A stretch of 64,000 nucleotides of DNA from Streptomyces sp. CB00316 (GCF_001905595.1 NZ_LIXI01000002.1:310001-374000), one strand, 5' to 3'; numbered from the stretch's first letter, positions 32,601 through 43,377 are shown. Numbers and translations are program-made. Notes: a model not told the origin generated them from the sequence alone.

Positions 32601-34199
32601 TCACGCCTCCTCCCAGTAGCGCGGGTGGATCAGCGTGGACGGCACCTGCCCCGGCAGCCGCAGTCCGTCGGCGGCCCGGGCACCCTCCCGCAGCTCCGCC
32701 TCCCCCAGCGAGCGCAGTGCGGGCGCCCCGGCACCCAGCCCCGGCTCCCCCACCGACCCGGCCGCCGCCAGGACGAAGCCCCAGTCCTCCGGGGGTCGGC
32801 CACCGGCGCCGAGCCGGTCGGGGCTCGCGGTGAAGCCGGAGGGGCGGCCCGGGATGCGGTAGGGGCGGGTCGCGAGGCCTCCGGCCCGTACCGAGGCCTC
32901 CACCGTCCAGAAGGTCCGCGGGCGGACCACCGGCGGCCCCGCGTGCACCACGAGCCGCCCCCGCGGGGCCAGGGCCTCGGCGATCAGCCCGTAGAACTCG
33001 GCGGAGTACAGCTTCGTACTGGCCGTGACCCCCGGGCCCGGCAGGTCGGAGATCACCACGTCGTAGCGGTGGTGGTCGGCCCGCAGCCAGGTGAAGGCGT
33101 CCGCGCCGACGGCGGTGAGGCGCGGGTCCCGGTAGGCGTGGCCGTTGAGCTCGGAGAGGGCGGGGTCGGTGCGGGCCAGCCGGGTGACGGCGGGGTCGAT
33201 CTCCACGAGGGTGACCGAGCGGACGTCCCCGTAGCGGAGCACCTCGCGGGCGGCGAGCCCGTCGCCACCGCCCAGGATGAGGACCCGGGCGCGGGGCCCG
33301 TCCATCGCCGGGTGGACCAGCGCCTCGTGGTAGCGGTGCTCGTCGCGGGCGCTGACCCGGAGCCGGCCGTCCAGGTAGAGGCCGAGGGAGTCGCGGTCGG
33401 GCCCGGTCAGGACGACCTCCTGCACCCCGGTCCGCACCGCGACCCGCACCTGGTCCCCGTAGACCGCCCGCCGCGCCGCCTGCTCGAAGTCGTCGACCAG
33501 GAGCGTGGCGGTGGCGAGGACGGCGATCACCGAGACGTTGACCACGACGAGGAGCCGGCGGGAGCCGGGGGTGAGGTCGCGCCGGAACACCCACAGGACC
33601 AGCGCCCCGCCCGCCGCCGCGTTGACCGCGCCGGTCAGGAGCGCTCCGGTGAGCTGCCCCAGCATCGGCAGCAGGAGGAAGGGGAAGGCCAGCCCGCCGA
33701 CGAGCGCGCCCACGTAGTCGGCGGCGAAGAGGTCGGCCACCGCCCCGCCCGCGTCCTGCCGGTCGACGCGCTGGATCAGCGTCATCAGCAGCGGGATCTC
33801 CGCCCCGATCAGCACCCCGATCGCCAACGAGAACCCGACCAGGGCGTACTGCGACTCACCGAGCCAGGCGAACGACGCGTACAGCACGAGCGCCGAGGAG
33901 CCGCCGATCAGCGCGAGGGCCGCCTCGATCAGCCCGAAACCGACGGCGGCGTGGCAGCGTAGACGTTTCGCGAGGAGGGAGCCGATGCCCATCGCGAAGA
34001 CCATCACGGAGAGCACGACGGAGGCCTGGGTGACCGAGTCACCGATCAAGTAGGAGGCGAGCGCGACCAGTTCCAACTCGTAGACGAGACCGCAGGCCGC
34101 GCAGACGAAGACGGCGGCCAGCACGAGGAACCGGCCGGTCCTCGGCCGTACGGGAAGCCGCGCCGCGCCCCCTCGCAGCGACACCTGCTGGTCGATCAT
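32601..34199 (-). CDS. Membrane-bound spermidine-synthase-like protein
   Basis: The protein has 532 residues. Seven or so N-terminal membrane helices (residues about 25-240; for example [20 protein letters not shown] and [18 protein letters not shown]) are fused to a Rossmann aminopropyltransferase domain. The latter shows [34 protein letters not shown] and the active-site-like [20 protein letters not shown]. This fusion is typical of actinobacterial SpeE homologues. Whether they make polyamines or another nucleoside-derived product is unsettled. There is no speD nearby. Confidence 0.9.
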   Translation of the reverse strand: MIDQQVSLRGGAARLPVRPRTGRFLVLAAVFVCAACGLVYELELVALASYLIGDSVTQASVVLSVMVFAMGIGSLLAKRLRCHAAVGFGLIEAALALIGGSSALVLYASFAWLGESQYALVGFSLAIGVLIGAEIPLLMTLIQRVDRQDAGGAVADLFAADYVGALVGGLAFPFLLLPMLGQLTGALLTGAVNAAAGGALVLWVFRRDLTPGSRRLLVVVNVSVIAVLATATLLVDDFEQAARRAVYGDQVRVAVRTGVQEVVLTGPDRDSLGLYLDGRLRVSARDEHRYHEALVHPAMDGPRARVLILGGGDGLAAREVLRYGDVRSVTLVEIDPAVTRLARTDPALSELNGHAYRDPRLTAVGADAFTWLRADHHRYDVVISDLPGPGVTASTKLYSAEFYGLIAEALAPRGRLVVHAGPPVVRPRTFWTVEASVRAGGLATRPYRIPGRPSGFTASPDRLGAGGRPPEDWGFVLAAAGSVGEPGLGAGAPALRSLGEAELREGARAADGLRLPGQVPSTLIHPRYWEEA

Positions 34200-34313
34200 G
34201 TTGCGAACGCTACGTCACTGACCGGTCACCACTGGTCACCCGCAAGGGTGCAAGTGGCGCGTCCACGAGGGGTCCGGCCCCCGGCCGCACCTCTCGTGGG
34301 GCGGGCGCGCGAA

Positions 34314-34835
34314 TCAGGCCGCGGGCGCCTGGACGCGCACCCCCACCCGGGTCCGGGTGACCACCAACTGCCCTTCCTGCGGGTACGCGTGCCAGGTGCG
34401 CCACCGCACCTGGCCCTCGATGCACTGGGCGAGCATCGCCGTGAAGGCGTACGGGCTGCCGGGGAAGGTGCCCGCCAGGCCGTGCGGGTGGTCGCTCACG
34501 AGCGCGAGCAGCTCCTGCGCCCGCCCCGCGAACTGTCCCTGCGTCAGGGTCTCGACACGGGAGGCGAACTCGTACTCCCAGTCCCCGATCCGCTCGGCGA
34601 CGCCGAGGGGGAGAGGGGTGCTGCTGCCCGGCATGCAGGCAACGGTCTCGGAGCAGACCCCGCGGTCCTCCTGGAGGAGGACCTGGTGGGAGGCGCCGAG
34701 GAGCCTCAACTGGAGTTCGGCACCGCCGAGCTGGAGGTCGAGGACGGCGAGGGCGGGGAGCGGCTCCCGGCCCAGGGTCCAGGCCAGGTCGGCGGCGCGG
34801 GTATCGGAGTAGGCCGTCTGGAGGGTGGTGAGCAT
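34314..34835 (-). CDS. DUF2617 family protein
   Basis: A 173-residue actinobacterial protein. The family pattern is recognisable: MLTTLQTAYSDTRAADLAW, LAVLDLQLGGAELQLRLLGA, SHQV, LVSDHPHGLAGTFPGSPYAF and WRTWHAYPQEGQLVVTRTRV. ATG 34835 follows GCGGAG with seven bases' spacing; open frame further upstream lacks conserved character. It is generally next to the spermidine-synthase-like gene, as here (114 bases). Function unknown. Confidence 0.88.
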   Translation of the reverse strand: MLTTLQTAYSDTRAADLAWTLGREPLPALAVLDLQLGGAELQLRLLGASHQVLLQEDRGVCSETVACMPGSSTPLPLGVAERIGDWEYEFASRVETLTQGQFAGRAQELLALVSDHPHGLAGTFPGSPYAFTAMLAQCIEGQVRWRTWHAYPQEGQLVVTRTRVGVRVQAPAA

Positions 34836-35082
34836 AGGTCGGCTCCGCAACACACATGGACACATGGACAGCGAGCGGCGCCCCCTGGGCATGCGCGTGG
34901 GAGGAGGGAAGCGCCCGATCTGGTCCAACTAGGGGTCCGAGGGCTGAATATTCTCTTCGACGAGGGAATCACGAATTACGCCGCACTCGCAGCGTTTTTG
35001 ACCAACTTGACGTGGTTTCCATCCCCCCGGGGGCAGCCCGGTTCACCTGTTCAGCCACTTTCCTCTGCGTGGCTCAACGACA

Positions 35083-35115
35083 GGGCGCCCGAAGGGAGTT
35101 CACCTTCGGGCGCCC
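35083..35115. terminator. Terminator after the small Cys/Gly-rich protein gene
   Basis: GGGCGCCCGAAGG (35083-35095) and CCTTCGGGCGCCC (35103-35115) are a perfect 13-base inverted repeat with a seven-base loop, 52 bases past the stop of the minus-strand gene at 35167. The rest of 34936-35166 is AT-richer and shows no gene. Confidence 0.85.
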
Positions 35116-35166
35116 GGAACTGGAGTCACTGTGGGTGACGGCTACGGCGACGGCCTCGCGGCCCGC

Positions 35167-35433
35167 TCAGCTGCCCCCGCCGCAGCCGCCACCGCCACCG
35201 CAGGACGACCCGCCGCCGCACGAGTGGCCGGAGGAGGAGCCGCAGGACGACCCGCCGCCACCGGAGCCGCCCGCCCACCAGCCACCGCCGCCCGCCGCCG
35301 CACCGCCCGCGGCGGACCGGCGCCGGGCACGCGCCGCCTGCGGCCCCTTCCTGACGCTGGTCACCCGCGCCAGGACCACCATCAGGCCGACAACGATCCC
35401 CACACCGATCAGCACCGTGATGAAGACAGCCAT
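35167..35433 (-). CDS. Small membrane protein with a Cys/Gly-rich tail
   Basis: The 88-residue protein starts with one membrane helix (VFITVLIGVGIVVGLMVVLA) and a basic stretch. The tail is made almost only of Gly, Ser and Cys (GSSCGSSSGHSCGGGSSCGG, then GGGCGGGS), with five cysteines. ATG 35433 has GGGTGAGGGG just in front. The tail resembles short secreted or membrane proteins that are cross-linked or bind metal; no family is known to me. The terminator downstream supports expression as a single gene. Confidence 0.75.
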   Translation of the reverse strand: MAVFITVLIGVGIVVGLMVVLARVTSVRKGPQAARARRRSAAGGAAAGGGGWWAGGSGGGGSSCGSSSGHSCGGGSSCGGGGGCGGGS

Positions 35434-35584
35434 GCCCCTCACCCGCCTTTCTCTCCCCCGAAGCGCGGTTCCCCCGTCGCTTCCCGGTTTTCTCCTGTTT
35501 CCTTCGTGACAGGGGGATCCCCTCGGCGCAGGCGAGCCAAAGCAGACTTGAGCAACTCCAGAGCTTGGGCACAGGATGGCGCCC

Positions 35585-36751
35585 ATGACCCAGGAACGAC
35601 CGCTGCTCAACCGCCGCCTCGCCGGATTCGGCACGACGATCTTCGCCGAGATGTCCGCGCTGGCCGCGCGGACCGGCTCGATCAACCTCGGCCAGGGCTT
35701 CCCCGACACCGACGGCCCCGAGGAGATCCGGGAGGCGGCGGTCCGGGCGCTGCGCGCCGGGCACGGCAACCAGTACCCGCCGGGCCCGGGCGTCCCGGAG
35801 CTGCGCGCGGCCGTCGTCGGCCACCAGAAGCGGTTCTACGGCCTGACCTGGTCCCCCGACACCGAGGTCCTGGTCACCGCCGGGGCCACCGAGGCGATCG
35901 CCGCCTCGCTGCTCGCCCTGGTGGAGCCGGGCGACGAGGTCATCGCGCTCGAGCCGTACTACGACTCGTACGCCGCGTGCATCGCCATGGCGGGCGGCAT
36001 CCGCGTCCCCCTCACGCTGCGCGCCCCCGCCTTCCGCCCCGACCTCGACGAACTGCGCGCCCTGATCACCCCGCGCACCCGTCTGCTGCTGCTCAACTCG
36101 CCGCACAACCCGACCGGCACGGTCCTCACCCCCGAGGAGCTGAGCGGTATCGCGGCCCTGGCGGTCGAGCACGACCTGCTGGTGGTCACCGACGAGGTGT
36201 ACGAGCATCTCGTCTTCGCCGGCTCCCACCACCCGATCGCCGCCCTGCCGGGGATGCGCGAGCGGACCGTCTCCATCTCGTCGGCCGGCAAGACGTACTC
36301 GTACACCGGCTGGAAGATCGGCTGGGTGACGGGCGACGCGCCCCTGGTGACCGCCGTGCGCTCGGCGAAGCAGTACCTGACGTTCGTGAGCGGGGGCCCG
36401 TTCCAGTACGCGATCGCGGAGGCGCTCCAGCTGCCCGACACGTTCTTCACGGAGTTCCGCGCGTCCATGCGGCGCAAGCGCGATCTGCTCGCGGAGGGGC
36501 TGCGGAGCGCGGGCTTCCGGGTATACGAGCCGGAGGGGACGTACTTCGTCACCACCGACATCTCCCCGTTCGGCGAGGAGGACGCGTACGCCTTCTGCCG
36601 GGCGCTCCCGGAGCGCTGCGGGGTGGCCGCCGTACCGGTCTCGGTCTTCTACGACGATCCGGAGGCGGGCCGCAGTCAGGTCCGGTTCACCTTCTGCAAG
36701 CGCGAGGACGTGCTGGAGGAGGCGGTGGAGCGGCTGCGGCGGCTCGGCTGA
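35585..36751 (+). CDS. PLP-dependent class I/II aminotransferase
   Basis: The 388-residue fold-type I aminotransferase shows INLGQGFPDTDGPEEIREAA, GATEAIAASLLALVEPGDEV, LLLLNSPHNPTGTVLTPEEL and VVTDEVYEHLVF. It also has the PLP-lysine motif SISSAGKTYSYTGWKIGW, and a C-terminal RFTFCKREDVLEEAVERL. It resembles the DapC (N-succinyldiaminopimelate) and methionine/glutamine transaminase group; substrate cannot be fixed from sequence. ATG 35585 follows AGG at nine bases; ATG 35576 is the alternative. Confidence 0.92.
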   Translation: MTQERPLLNRRLAGFGTTIFAEMSALAARTGSINLGQGFPDTDGPEEIREAAVRALRAGHGNQYPPGPGVPELRAAVVGHQKRFYGLTWSPDTEVLVTAGATEAIAASLLALVEPGDEVIALEPYYDSYAACIAMAGGIRVPLTLRAPAFRPDLDELRALITPRTRLLLLNSPHNPTGTVLTPEELSGIAALAVEHDLLVVTDEVYEHLVFAGSHHPIAALPGMRERTVSISSAGKTYSYTGWKIGWVTGDAPLVTAVRSAKQYLTFVSGGPFQYAIAEALQLPDTFFTEFRASMRRKRDLLAEGLRSAGFRVYEPEGTYFVTTDISPFGEEDAYAFCRALPERCGVAAVPVSVFYDDPEAGRSQVRFTFCKREDVLEEAVERLRRLG

Positions 36752-36759
36752 ACACGGAG

Positions 36760-36800
36760 GCGGCCCGGCCGGCGGTCATGGTGACCGCCGCCCGGGCCGC
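36760..36800. terminator. Bidirectional terminator between aminotransferase and YbjN genes
   Basis: Two stacked stems, GCGGCCCG with CGGGCCGC and GGCGGTCA with TGACCGCC, are separated by a GCC/GCC bulge around a three-base loop. The hairpin fills most of the 66-base gap between the convergent genes. Confidence 0.85.
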
Positions 36801-36817
36801 TGCCGGGGACCGAGAGG

Positions 36818-37354
36818 TCAGGCGCCCTCGGTGTCCGTCTTCTCCTCGGCCGGCGTGAGGCCGAGGCGCTCGATGAGCCACTTGTCGAACTCGATCGAGG
36901 CGCGCACCCAGCTCACCGTCGAGGAGACGAAGTGCTCCAGGCTGACGCCGGTGCCGATGAGCATCTGCGCCTCACCGATCAGCCGGACGGAGCCCGCCTC
37001 GCCCTCCTCGCCCTCGTGGGCGTGGGTGTAGACCTTGGGCCACAGGGTGCGGCGGTTCCAGTCGTCGATGGCGTCCAGGAGGACAGGGCGCAGATCGAGC
37101 GCGTGAGGGCGGTCGTAGAACGTACGGACCGAGAAGACCTGCTGCTCGTCCTCGCCCCGGAACATGAAGTACGTCCGGAACTCTTCCCACGGCGCGGCGA
37201 GGTCACCCTCGTCGTCGACGACGTACTTGAGCTCCATCTGGTCGAGGAGCTGCTTGACGAGGTCCTGGTCAGGGACGACGGGGCCCTCCGGTCCTGCCGC
37301 CTGCGGTTCGGGCTGGCCCCCGAAATTAGGAATCGAGGACGGATCGATGCTCAC
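36818..37354 (-). CDS. YbjN-domain protein
   Basis: The 178-residue protein has the type III secretion chaperone-like YbjN domain: DLVKQLLDQMELKYVVDDEG, YFMFRGEDEQQVFSVRTFYD, AIDDWNRRTLWPKVYTH and SLEHFVSSTVSWVRASIEF. In actinobacteria such proteins are thought to be adaptor or chaperone-like. GTG 37354 has AAGGGA eight bases upstream. It lies directly downstream of clpB (128 bases) on the same strand, but with its own start region. Confidence 0.9.
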   Translation of the reverse strand: MSIDPSSIPNFGGQPEPQAAGPEGPVVPDQDLVKQLLDQMELKYVVDDEGDLAAPWEEFRTYFMFRGEDEQQVFSVRTFYDRPHALDLRPVLLDAIDDWNRRTLWPKVYTHAHEGEEGEAGSVRLIGEAQMLIGTGVSLEHFVSSTVSWVRASIEFDKWLIERLGLTPAEEKTDTEGA

Positions 37355-37482
37355 CGTTATTTCCCTTCGTGCGGTTGCGGCCATCCTCTCCCATGGCGGG
37401 CGGGGCATGGCAAGCCCGCACGGCCCCTATCCGCCACAAGCTGACACGCGGCGGGTGCGGAGAGGAGCCGGCGGGGCGGTTC

Positions 37483-40077
<2,595 letters not shown>

Positions 40078-40135
40078 GTGTGCTACTCCTCCTCGCAGCT
40101 GGAACTCGTCCCTTGACGGAAACAACGTGCACAAA

Positions 40136-40156
40136 GTTGAGTCTATTCCACTCAAG
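40136..40156. promoter_or_regulatory. HAIR element (HspR operator) in front of clpB
   Basis: GTTGAGT-N7-ACTCAAG matches the consensus CTTGAGT-N7-ACTCAAG at 13 of 14 positions. It lies 59 bases upstream of the clpB start, where HspR together with DnaK would repress transcription until heat shock. Confidence 0.93.
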
Positions 40157-40252
40157 GCAAGAGTACGGCACGCTTTCCCTCCGCTCCGAGTGAACGGGCT
40201 GCCGGACCCTCCCGCCACCGCACCGGCGCCGCCCCGCGCCTACGCTTCACCC

Positions 40253-40654
40253 ATGGCAGACGTACGGAATCCCACCCCCGGCTACCTCGCGTTCTGGCGT
40301 GAGCGCCACGTGTGCACCCTGACGACGCTCCGCCCCGACGGCACACCGCACGTGGTGCCGGTGGGTGTGACGTACGACCCGGAGGCCGGGGTGGCACGGG
40401 TGATCACCGGTAAGGGCACCCGCAAGGTCGCCAACATCCTGGCCGCCGGCCCGGAGGGGGCACGGGTCGCCGTCTGCCAGATGCACAAGGCCCGCTGGGC
40501 GACGCTGGAGGGCCGCGCGACCATCCGCAGCGAGCCGGAGGTCGTCGCGGACGCGGTGAGCCGCTACGCGGAGCGCTACGAGCGCACGCCGAGGCCCAAC
40601 CCGGAGCGCATCGTCATCGAGATCGCCCTCGACCGGGCGCTCGGAAACGCCTGA
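40253..40654 (+). CDS. PPOX-class F420-dependent oxidoreductase-like protein
   Basis: The 133-residue split beta-barrel flavin/F420-binding protein shows [34 protein letters not shown] and [20 protein letters not shown]. This is the pattern of the F420-dependent PPOX family, which reduces diverse substrates with reduced F420. The ATG has a weak ribosome-binding site. It is divergent from clpB (175 bases) and followed by a strong terminator. Confidence 0.9.
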   Translation: MADVRNPTPGYLAFWRERHVCTLTTLRPDGTPHVVPVGVTYDPEAGVARVITGKGTRKVANILAAGPEGARVAVCQMHKARWATLEGRATIRSEPEVVADAVSRYAERYERTPRPNPERIVIEIALDRALGNA

Positions 40655-40680
40655 GGCCCCCCGAACCGGCACAGCACAAC

Positions 40681-40711
40681 GGCGCCACCGTGTTCAGGTC
40701 ACGGTGGCGCC
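40681..40711. terminator. Terminator after the F420 oxidoreductase gene
   Basis: GGCGCCACCGTG and CACGGTGGCGCC form a perfect 12-base stem with a seven-base loop, 26 bases after the stop. It also faces the end of the Rieske-like gene at 40761 and may be bidirectional. Confidence 0.88.
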
Positions 40712-40760
40712 GCTGTGTGGGGGAAGCGCCTGGAGCGACAGGTGACGACGGGGGAATCGC

Positions 40761-41081
40761 TCAGGCACTGCGGGGGGTGGCGGAAAGGGGTTCTGACGCG
40801 ATCAGCTCATGGTCCCGCTGATCGAGGTTCACAAAGATCATCCCGTACCTAACGGCGCAGCGGACGGGCTGCGGCGCGCCACGGGGGCGTCGGAGACAGC
40901 GATAGGCGCGGACGTCTTCGTCCTCTTCCATCACGACGACGATCGGCTCTCCGAACAGGGTGACCATCAACGAGTCGCCACGGCGGGGGAGGGCCGTGAG
41001 CAGATCGATGAAATGCCACCCTGAGCGATAGGCGGTTGCCATCTCGCGCCGGAAGGTGCGGTCGTCCGGCGGCGTGGTCAT
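40761..41081 (-). CDS. Rieske-like domain protein with arginines in place of the cluster histidines
   Basis: The 106-residue protein follows the N-terminus of ring-hydroxylating oxygenase alpha subunits: a helix FRREMATAYRSGWHFIDLL, then GDSLMVTLFGEPIVVVMEED and VRAYRCLRRPRGA, ending with GMIFVNLD (residues 80-87). The cluster-binding pattern CxH...CxxH appears as C62-x-R64 ... C75-x-x-R78, so both His ligands are Arg and the spacing between pairs is short. A normal [2Fe-2S] cluster is thus unlikely. No catalytic domain follows. The start ATG overlaps the stop of the peptide gene upstream (ATGA), so the two are translated together. No described family is known to me. Function: unknown. Confidence 0.75.
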   Translation of the reverse strand: MTTPPDDRTFRREMATAYRSGWHFIDLLTALPRRGDSLMVTLFGEPIVVVMEEDEDVRAYRCLRRPRGAPQPVRCAVRYGMIFVNLDQRDHELIASEPLSATPRSA

Positions 41082-41329
41082 GCCCGGTCCTGTTCGGTCG
41101 GGGCGAAATCCCACCCCATGTCAGGCCCGCGCTCTGCCGCCGTGGACGCTTCCGCGAGCTTCGCGGGCGCCGCGTCCCAGGCCAGGTCGGCGGGCAGCCG
41201 ACCCTGGGACTGCACGGCGACCGTGCTGTCCGTACCTGCCACCTCGGGGCTCAGGGCACCGAGAGCCACGGACACAAGCCCGGCGGAGAAGGCCACGGCA
41301 AGCACCGAGCGAAGCGATTTCTTACTCAT
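41078..41329 (-). CDS. Short secreted peptide with two WDxAP motifs
   Basis: The 83-residue precursor has a basic start (MSKKSLRSVL) and a hydrophobic signal segment (AVAFSAGLVSVALGAL), then a short mature part. The mature part contains two related motifs, DLAWDAAP (residues 48-55) and DMGWDFAP (70-77), the second close to the C-terminus (TEQDRA). Such doubled short motifs in small exported proteins suggest a processed signalling peptide or modified product; this is inference. It is coupled to a Rieske-like protein gene (ATGA overlap) and divergent from a LuxR-type regulator, whose start lies 131 bases away. Confidence 0.8.
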   Translation of the reverse strand: MSKKSLRSVLAVAFSAGLVSVALGALSPEVAGTDSTVAVQSQGRLPADLAWDAAPAKLAEASTAAERGPDMGWDFAPTEQDRA

Positions 41330-41414
41330 AGTGGGCTTCGTCCTCACTTCCAAGGTTTCCTCTCCCCCGCATCACAAGACGATGGCTCATCAAGGCACGT
41401 CAAACCACAGAAAC

Positions 41415-41447
41415 GATGCATCATGTTCCTGCTGATGCATGTTCCTG
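41415..41447. promoter_or_regulatory. Direct repeat in the divergent promoter region of the peptide/regulator pair
   Basis: GATGCA plus ATGTTCCTG occurs twice: at 41415-41431 with two extra bases between the halves, and at 41434-41447 with the halves fused. GATGCATC within it is also palindromic. It stands just before the TTG start of the regulator, in the 130 bases shared with the divergent peptide operon. It is a plausible autoregulatory operator, but no known regulator is matched. Confidence 0.5.
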
Positions 41448-41459
41448 GGGGGTGGAGAA

Positions 41460-42443
41460 TTGACCACAAATAGAGCGAAAGCGACACATCCCCACTCTGT
41501 CACCACTTTGTGCGACGACGGGGCCCGGCTCTACACGAGCGCGCTCAGCGTGGGGAAGATTGCCCGCGCCGAGGCGGAAGCCGCTCCGTGTCTACTGGAG
41601 TTCGCCCTGCTGCAGCCCGATCCGGACGATCCCACCTGGCTCCGGCCGGTCCCCGCGTTCGCGGCGCTCACGCAGCGGCTCCACCCCATCGAGCGGGAGA
41701 TCCAGGAGCGCAGGCGTCTCTCCGTGGAGCTGGCCGAGGCGTTCGAGCCCTTCATGGCCATCAGCGCCCAGGCCCCGCCGACCACGCACTCGATCACGGT
41801 CGTCGAAGGCATCGACCGCATCAACGCGTCCATAGAACTCGCCCTCTCCGAGTGCCAGTCGGAGGTGCTGACCATCCAGCCCGGGGGCGGGCGCAGCGAG
41901 GTCGCGCTCAACATCGCCATGGAACGCGGGAACACGCTCATACAGCGCGGTGTCGCCATGCGCACCCTGTATCAGCACACGGTCCGGCACAGCCAGGGCA
42001 CGCTCAATTACGTGGCCCGCATGGCCGAGAGCAAAATGGAGATCCGGACCCTCGAGGAGCTCGTCGAGCGCCTCATGATCTTCGACCATACGGTCGCTTT
42101 CATCCCCGCCACGGAAGACCGGACCGTCGCCCTCGAACTGCGGCATCCGGTCATAGTGAAATACCTCGTCAAGGTCTTCGAGCAGTTCTGGCACCGCGGG
42201 ACCCCGCTGCAGGAGCAGATCCCTTACGACCCCGGACCGGAAGGCATTTCCGGAGTCCGTCATTCGATCGCCAAACTGCTGGTCGAGGGCCACGTCGACG
42301 AGGCCATCGCCCGCCGTCTCGGCATGAATGTGCGGACCTGCCGCTCCCACATCGCCAAACTCGGTGTCGCGCTCGGCAGCAGCAGCCGGGCCCAGCTCGG
42401 CTACCTGATCGCGCGGTCAGGAATCCTGGAATCGGACTCCTGA
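41460..42443 (+). CDS. LuxR-type regulator with TrmB-like middle domain
   Basis: The protein has about 327 residues. An N-terminal helical region is followed by a TrmB/PLD-like sensor domain at about 100-230 (HSITVVEGIDRINASIELAL, TIQPGGGRSEVALNIAMERG, RTLYQHTVRHSQGTLNYV). It ends in a LuxR HTH: HSIAKLLVEGHVDEAIARRL and NVRTCRSHIAKLGVALGS. TTG 41460 is preferred, with GGGGGGTGGAG in front; ATG 41439 in the same frame has no ribosome-binding site. Its divergent neighbour encodes the WDxAP peptide, so a peptide- or ligand-responsive switch is likely. Confidence 0.82.
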   Translation: MTTNRAKATHPHSVTTLCDDGARLYTSALSVGKIARAEAEAAPCLLEFALLQPDPDDPTWLRPVPAFAALTQRLHPIEREIQERRRLSVELAEAFEPFMAISAQAPPTTHSITVVEGIDRINASIELALSECQSEVLTIQPGGGRSEVALNIAMERGNTLIQRGVAMRTLYQHTVRHSQGTLNYVARMAESKMEIRTLEELVERLMIFDHTVAFIPATEDRTVALELRHPVIVKYLVKVFEQFWHRGTPLQEQIPYDPGPEGISGVRHSIAKLLVEGHVDEAIARRLGMNVRTCRSHIAKLGVALGSSSRAQLGYLIARSGILESDS

Positions 42444-42478
42444 CCACGCGAACGATCCCCCCGTCAGGGCGCCCGGGG

Positions 42479-42805
42479 CGACTGCGCAATGGGCGAGAGC
42501 ACAGCCGGAACTCCTACCTGATCCAGGTCTACGAGGTCCTCCGGGCCCAGGGCCGCCGCTGGCCGAGAACCACCAGGCGGCCGCGCCCGACACCCCGGTC
42601 ACCGCGGTCCAGCACAGCGTCGCCCGCCCCCTCACCGACGGCCGTGTCGACGACGTGGTGGCCCGGAAGACGGGCATCAGCCTCCGCACCTGCCGCTCCC
42701 ACATCGCGAAGCTCATGCAGACTTCGGGAGCCATCAGCCGCACCCACTCTCGGCGCCCTTCTCGTAGGGTCCGGGATCGCCGGAGCAGGCCGCGGCGACA
42801 CCTGA
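42479..42805 (+). pseudogene. Frameshifted C-terminal remnant of a second LuxR-type regulator
   Basis: Three frame segments together reproduce the C-terminal 110 residues of the regulator just upstream. The first is SYLIQVYEVLRAQG (compare KYLVKVFEQFWHRG). After a shift comes VQHSVARPLTDGRVDDVVAR with TGISLRTCRSHIAKL (compare VRHSIAKLLVEGHVDEAIAR). After one extra base near 42742 comes LGALLVGSGI (compare LGYLIARSGI). The N-terminal two-thirds are gone. It is a decayed tandem paralogue, not a working gene. Confidence 0.8.
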
Positions 42806-42866
42806 AGGACGGACACGGGCGCCAGGCCCGTACAGGAGCGCCAGGCGACGTCGTACGCCCTACACG

Positions 42867-42908
42867 GCGGCGGGGCCGGAAGAGCATCCGCTCTTCCGGC
42901 CCCGCCGC
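42867..42908. terminator. Terminator of the dnaK-grpE-dnaJ-hspR operon
   Basis: A perfect 19-base stem runs from GCGGCGGGGCC to its complement with the loop ATCC. It starts 15 bases after the hspR stop. It is the longest perfect hairpin I found in the window. Confidence 0.95.
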
Positions 42909-42923
42909 ACACAGGCGTGCGCC

Positions 42924-43376
42924 CTACTCCGCAGGCCTCTTCGGCTTCGGCCGCCACACCACCAGCGCGCTGGTCTGCTGCACGTCCTGGTACGGCACGA
43001 GGTCGCGGCGGTACGAGGCGTGCACCTGGGCCTCGCGCTGCTGCAGGGCGACCGCCGCGCCGTCCACCGCCGCCGAGAGCTCGGCGACGCGCTGCTGGAG
43101 CGCGGCCACCTGGTTCTCCAACTCGATGATGCGCTTGATGCCCGCCAGGTTGATGCCCTCGTCCTGCGACAGCTGCTGCACGGTGCGCAGCAGCTCGATG
43201 TCGCGGGCCGAGTAGCGGCGGCCGCGGCCGGCCGTACGGTCGGGGGAGACCAGGCCGAGACGGTCGTACTGGCGCAGCGTCTGCGGGTGCAGGCCCGAGA
43301 GCTGGGCCGCGATCGAGATCACGTACACCGGTGATTCATCGGTCAGCTGGTACGGATTGCGTCGACGGCCGTCCAT
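42924..43376 (-). CDS. hspR: Heat-shock repressor HspR
   Basis: The 150-residue MerR-family repressor has an N-terminal winged helix: ESPVYVISIAAQLSGLHPQT, LRQYDRLGLVSPDRTAGRGR and RYSARDIELLRTVQQLSQDE. A coiled coil (NQVAALQQRVAELSAAV) and a tail ending WRPKPKRPAE follow. HspR binds HAIR sites with DnaK as co-repressor. It is last in its operon, with its ATG one base after the dnaJ stop, and would repress this operon and clpB (HAIRs at 40136, 47187 and 47239). Confidence 0.97.
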   Translation of the reverse strand: MDGRRRNPYQLTDESPVYVISIAAQLSGLHPQTLRQYDRLGLVSPDRTAGRGRRYSARDIELLRTVQQLSQDEGINLAGIKRIIELENQVAALQQRVAELSAAVDGAAVALQQREAQVHASYRRDLVPYQDVQQTSALVVWRPKPKRPAE

Positions 43377-43377
43377 C

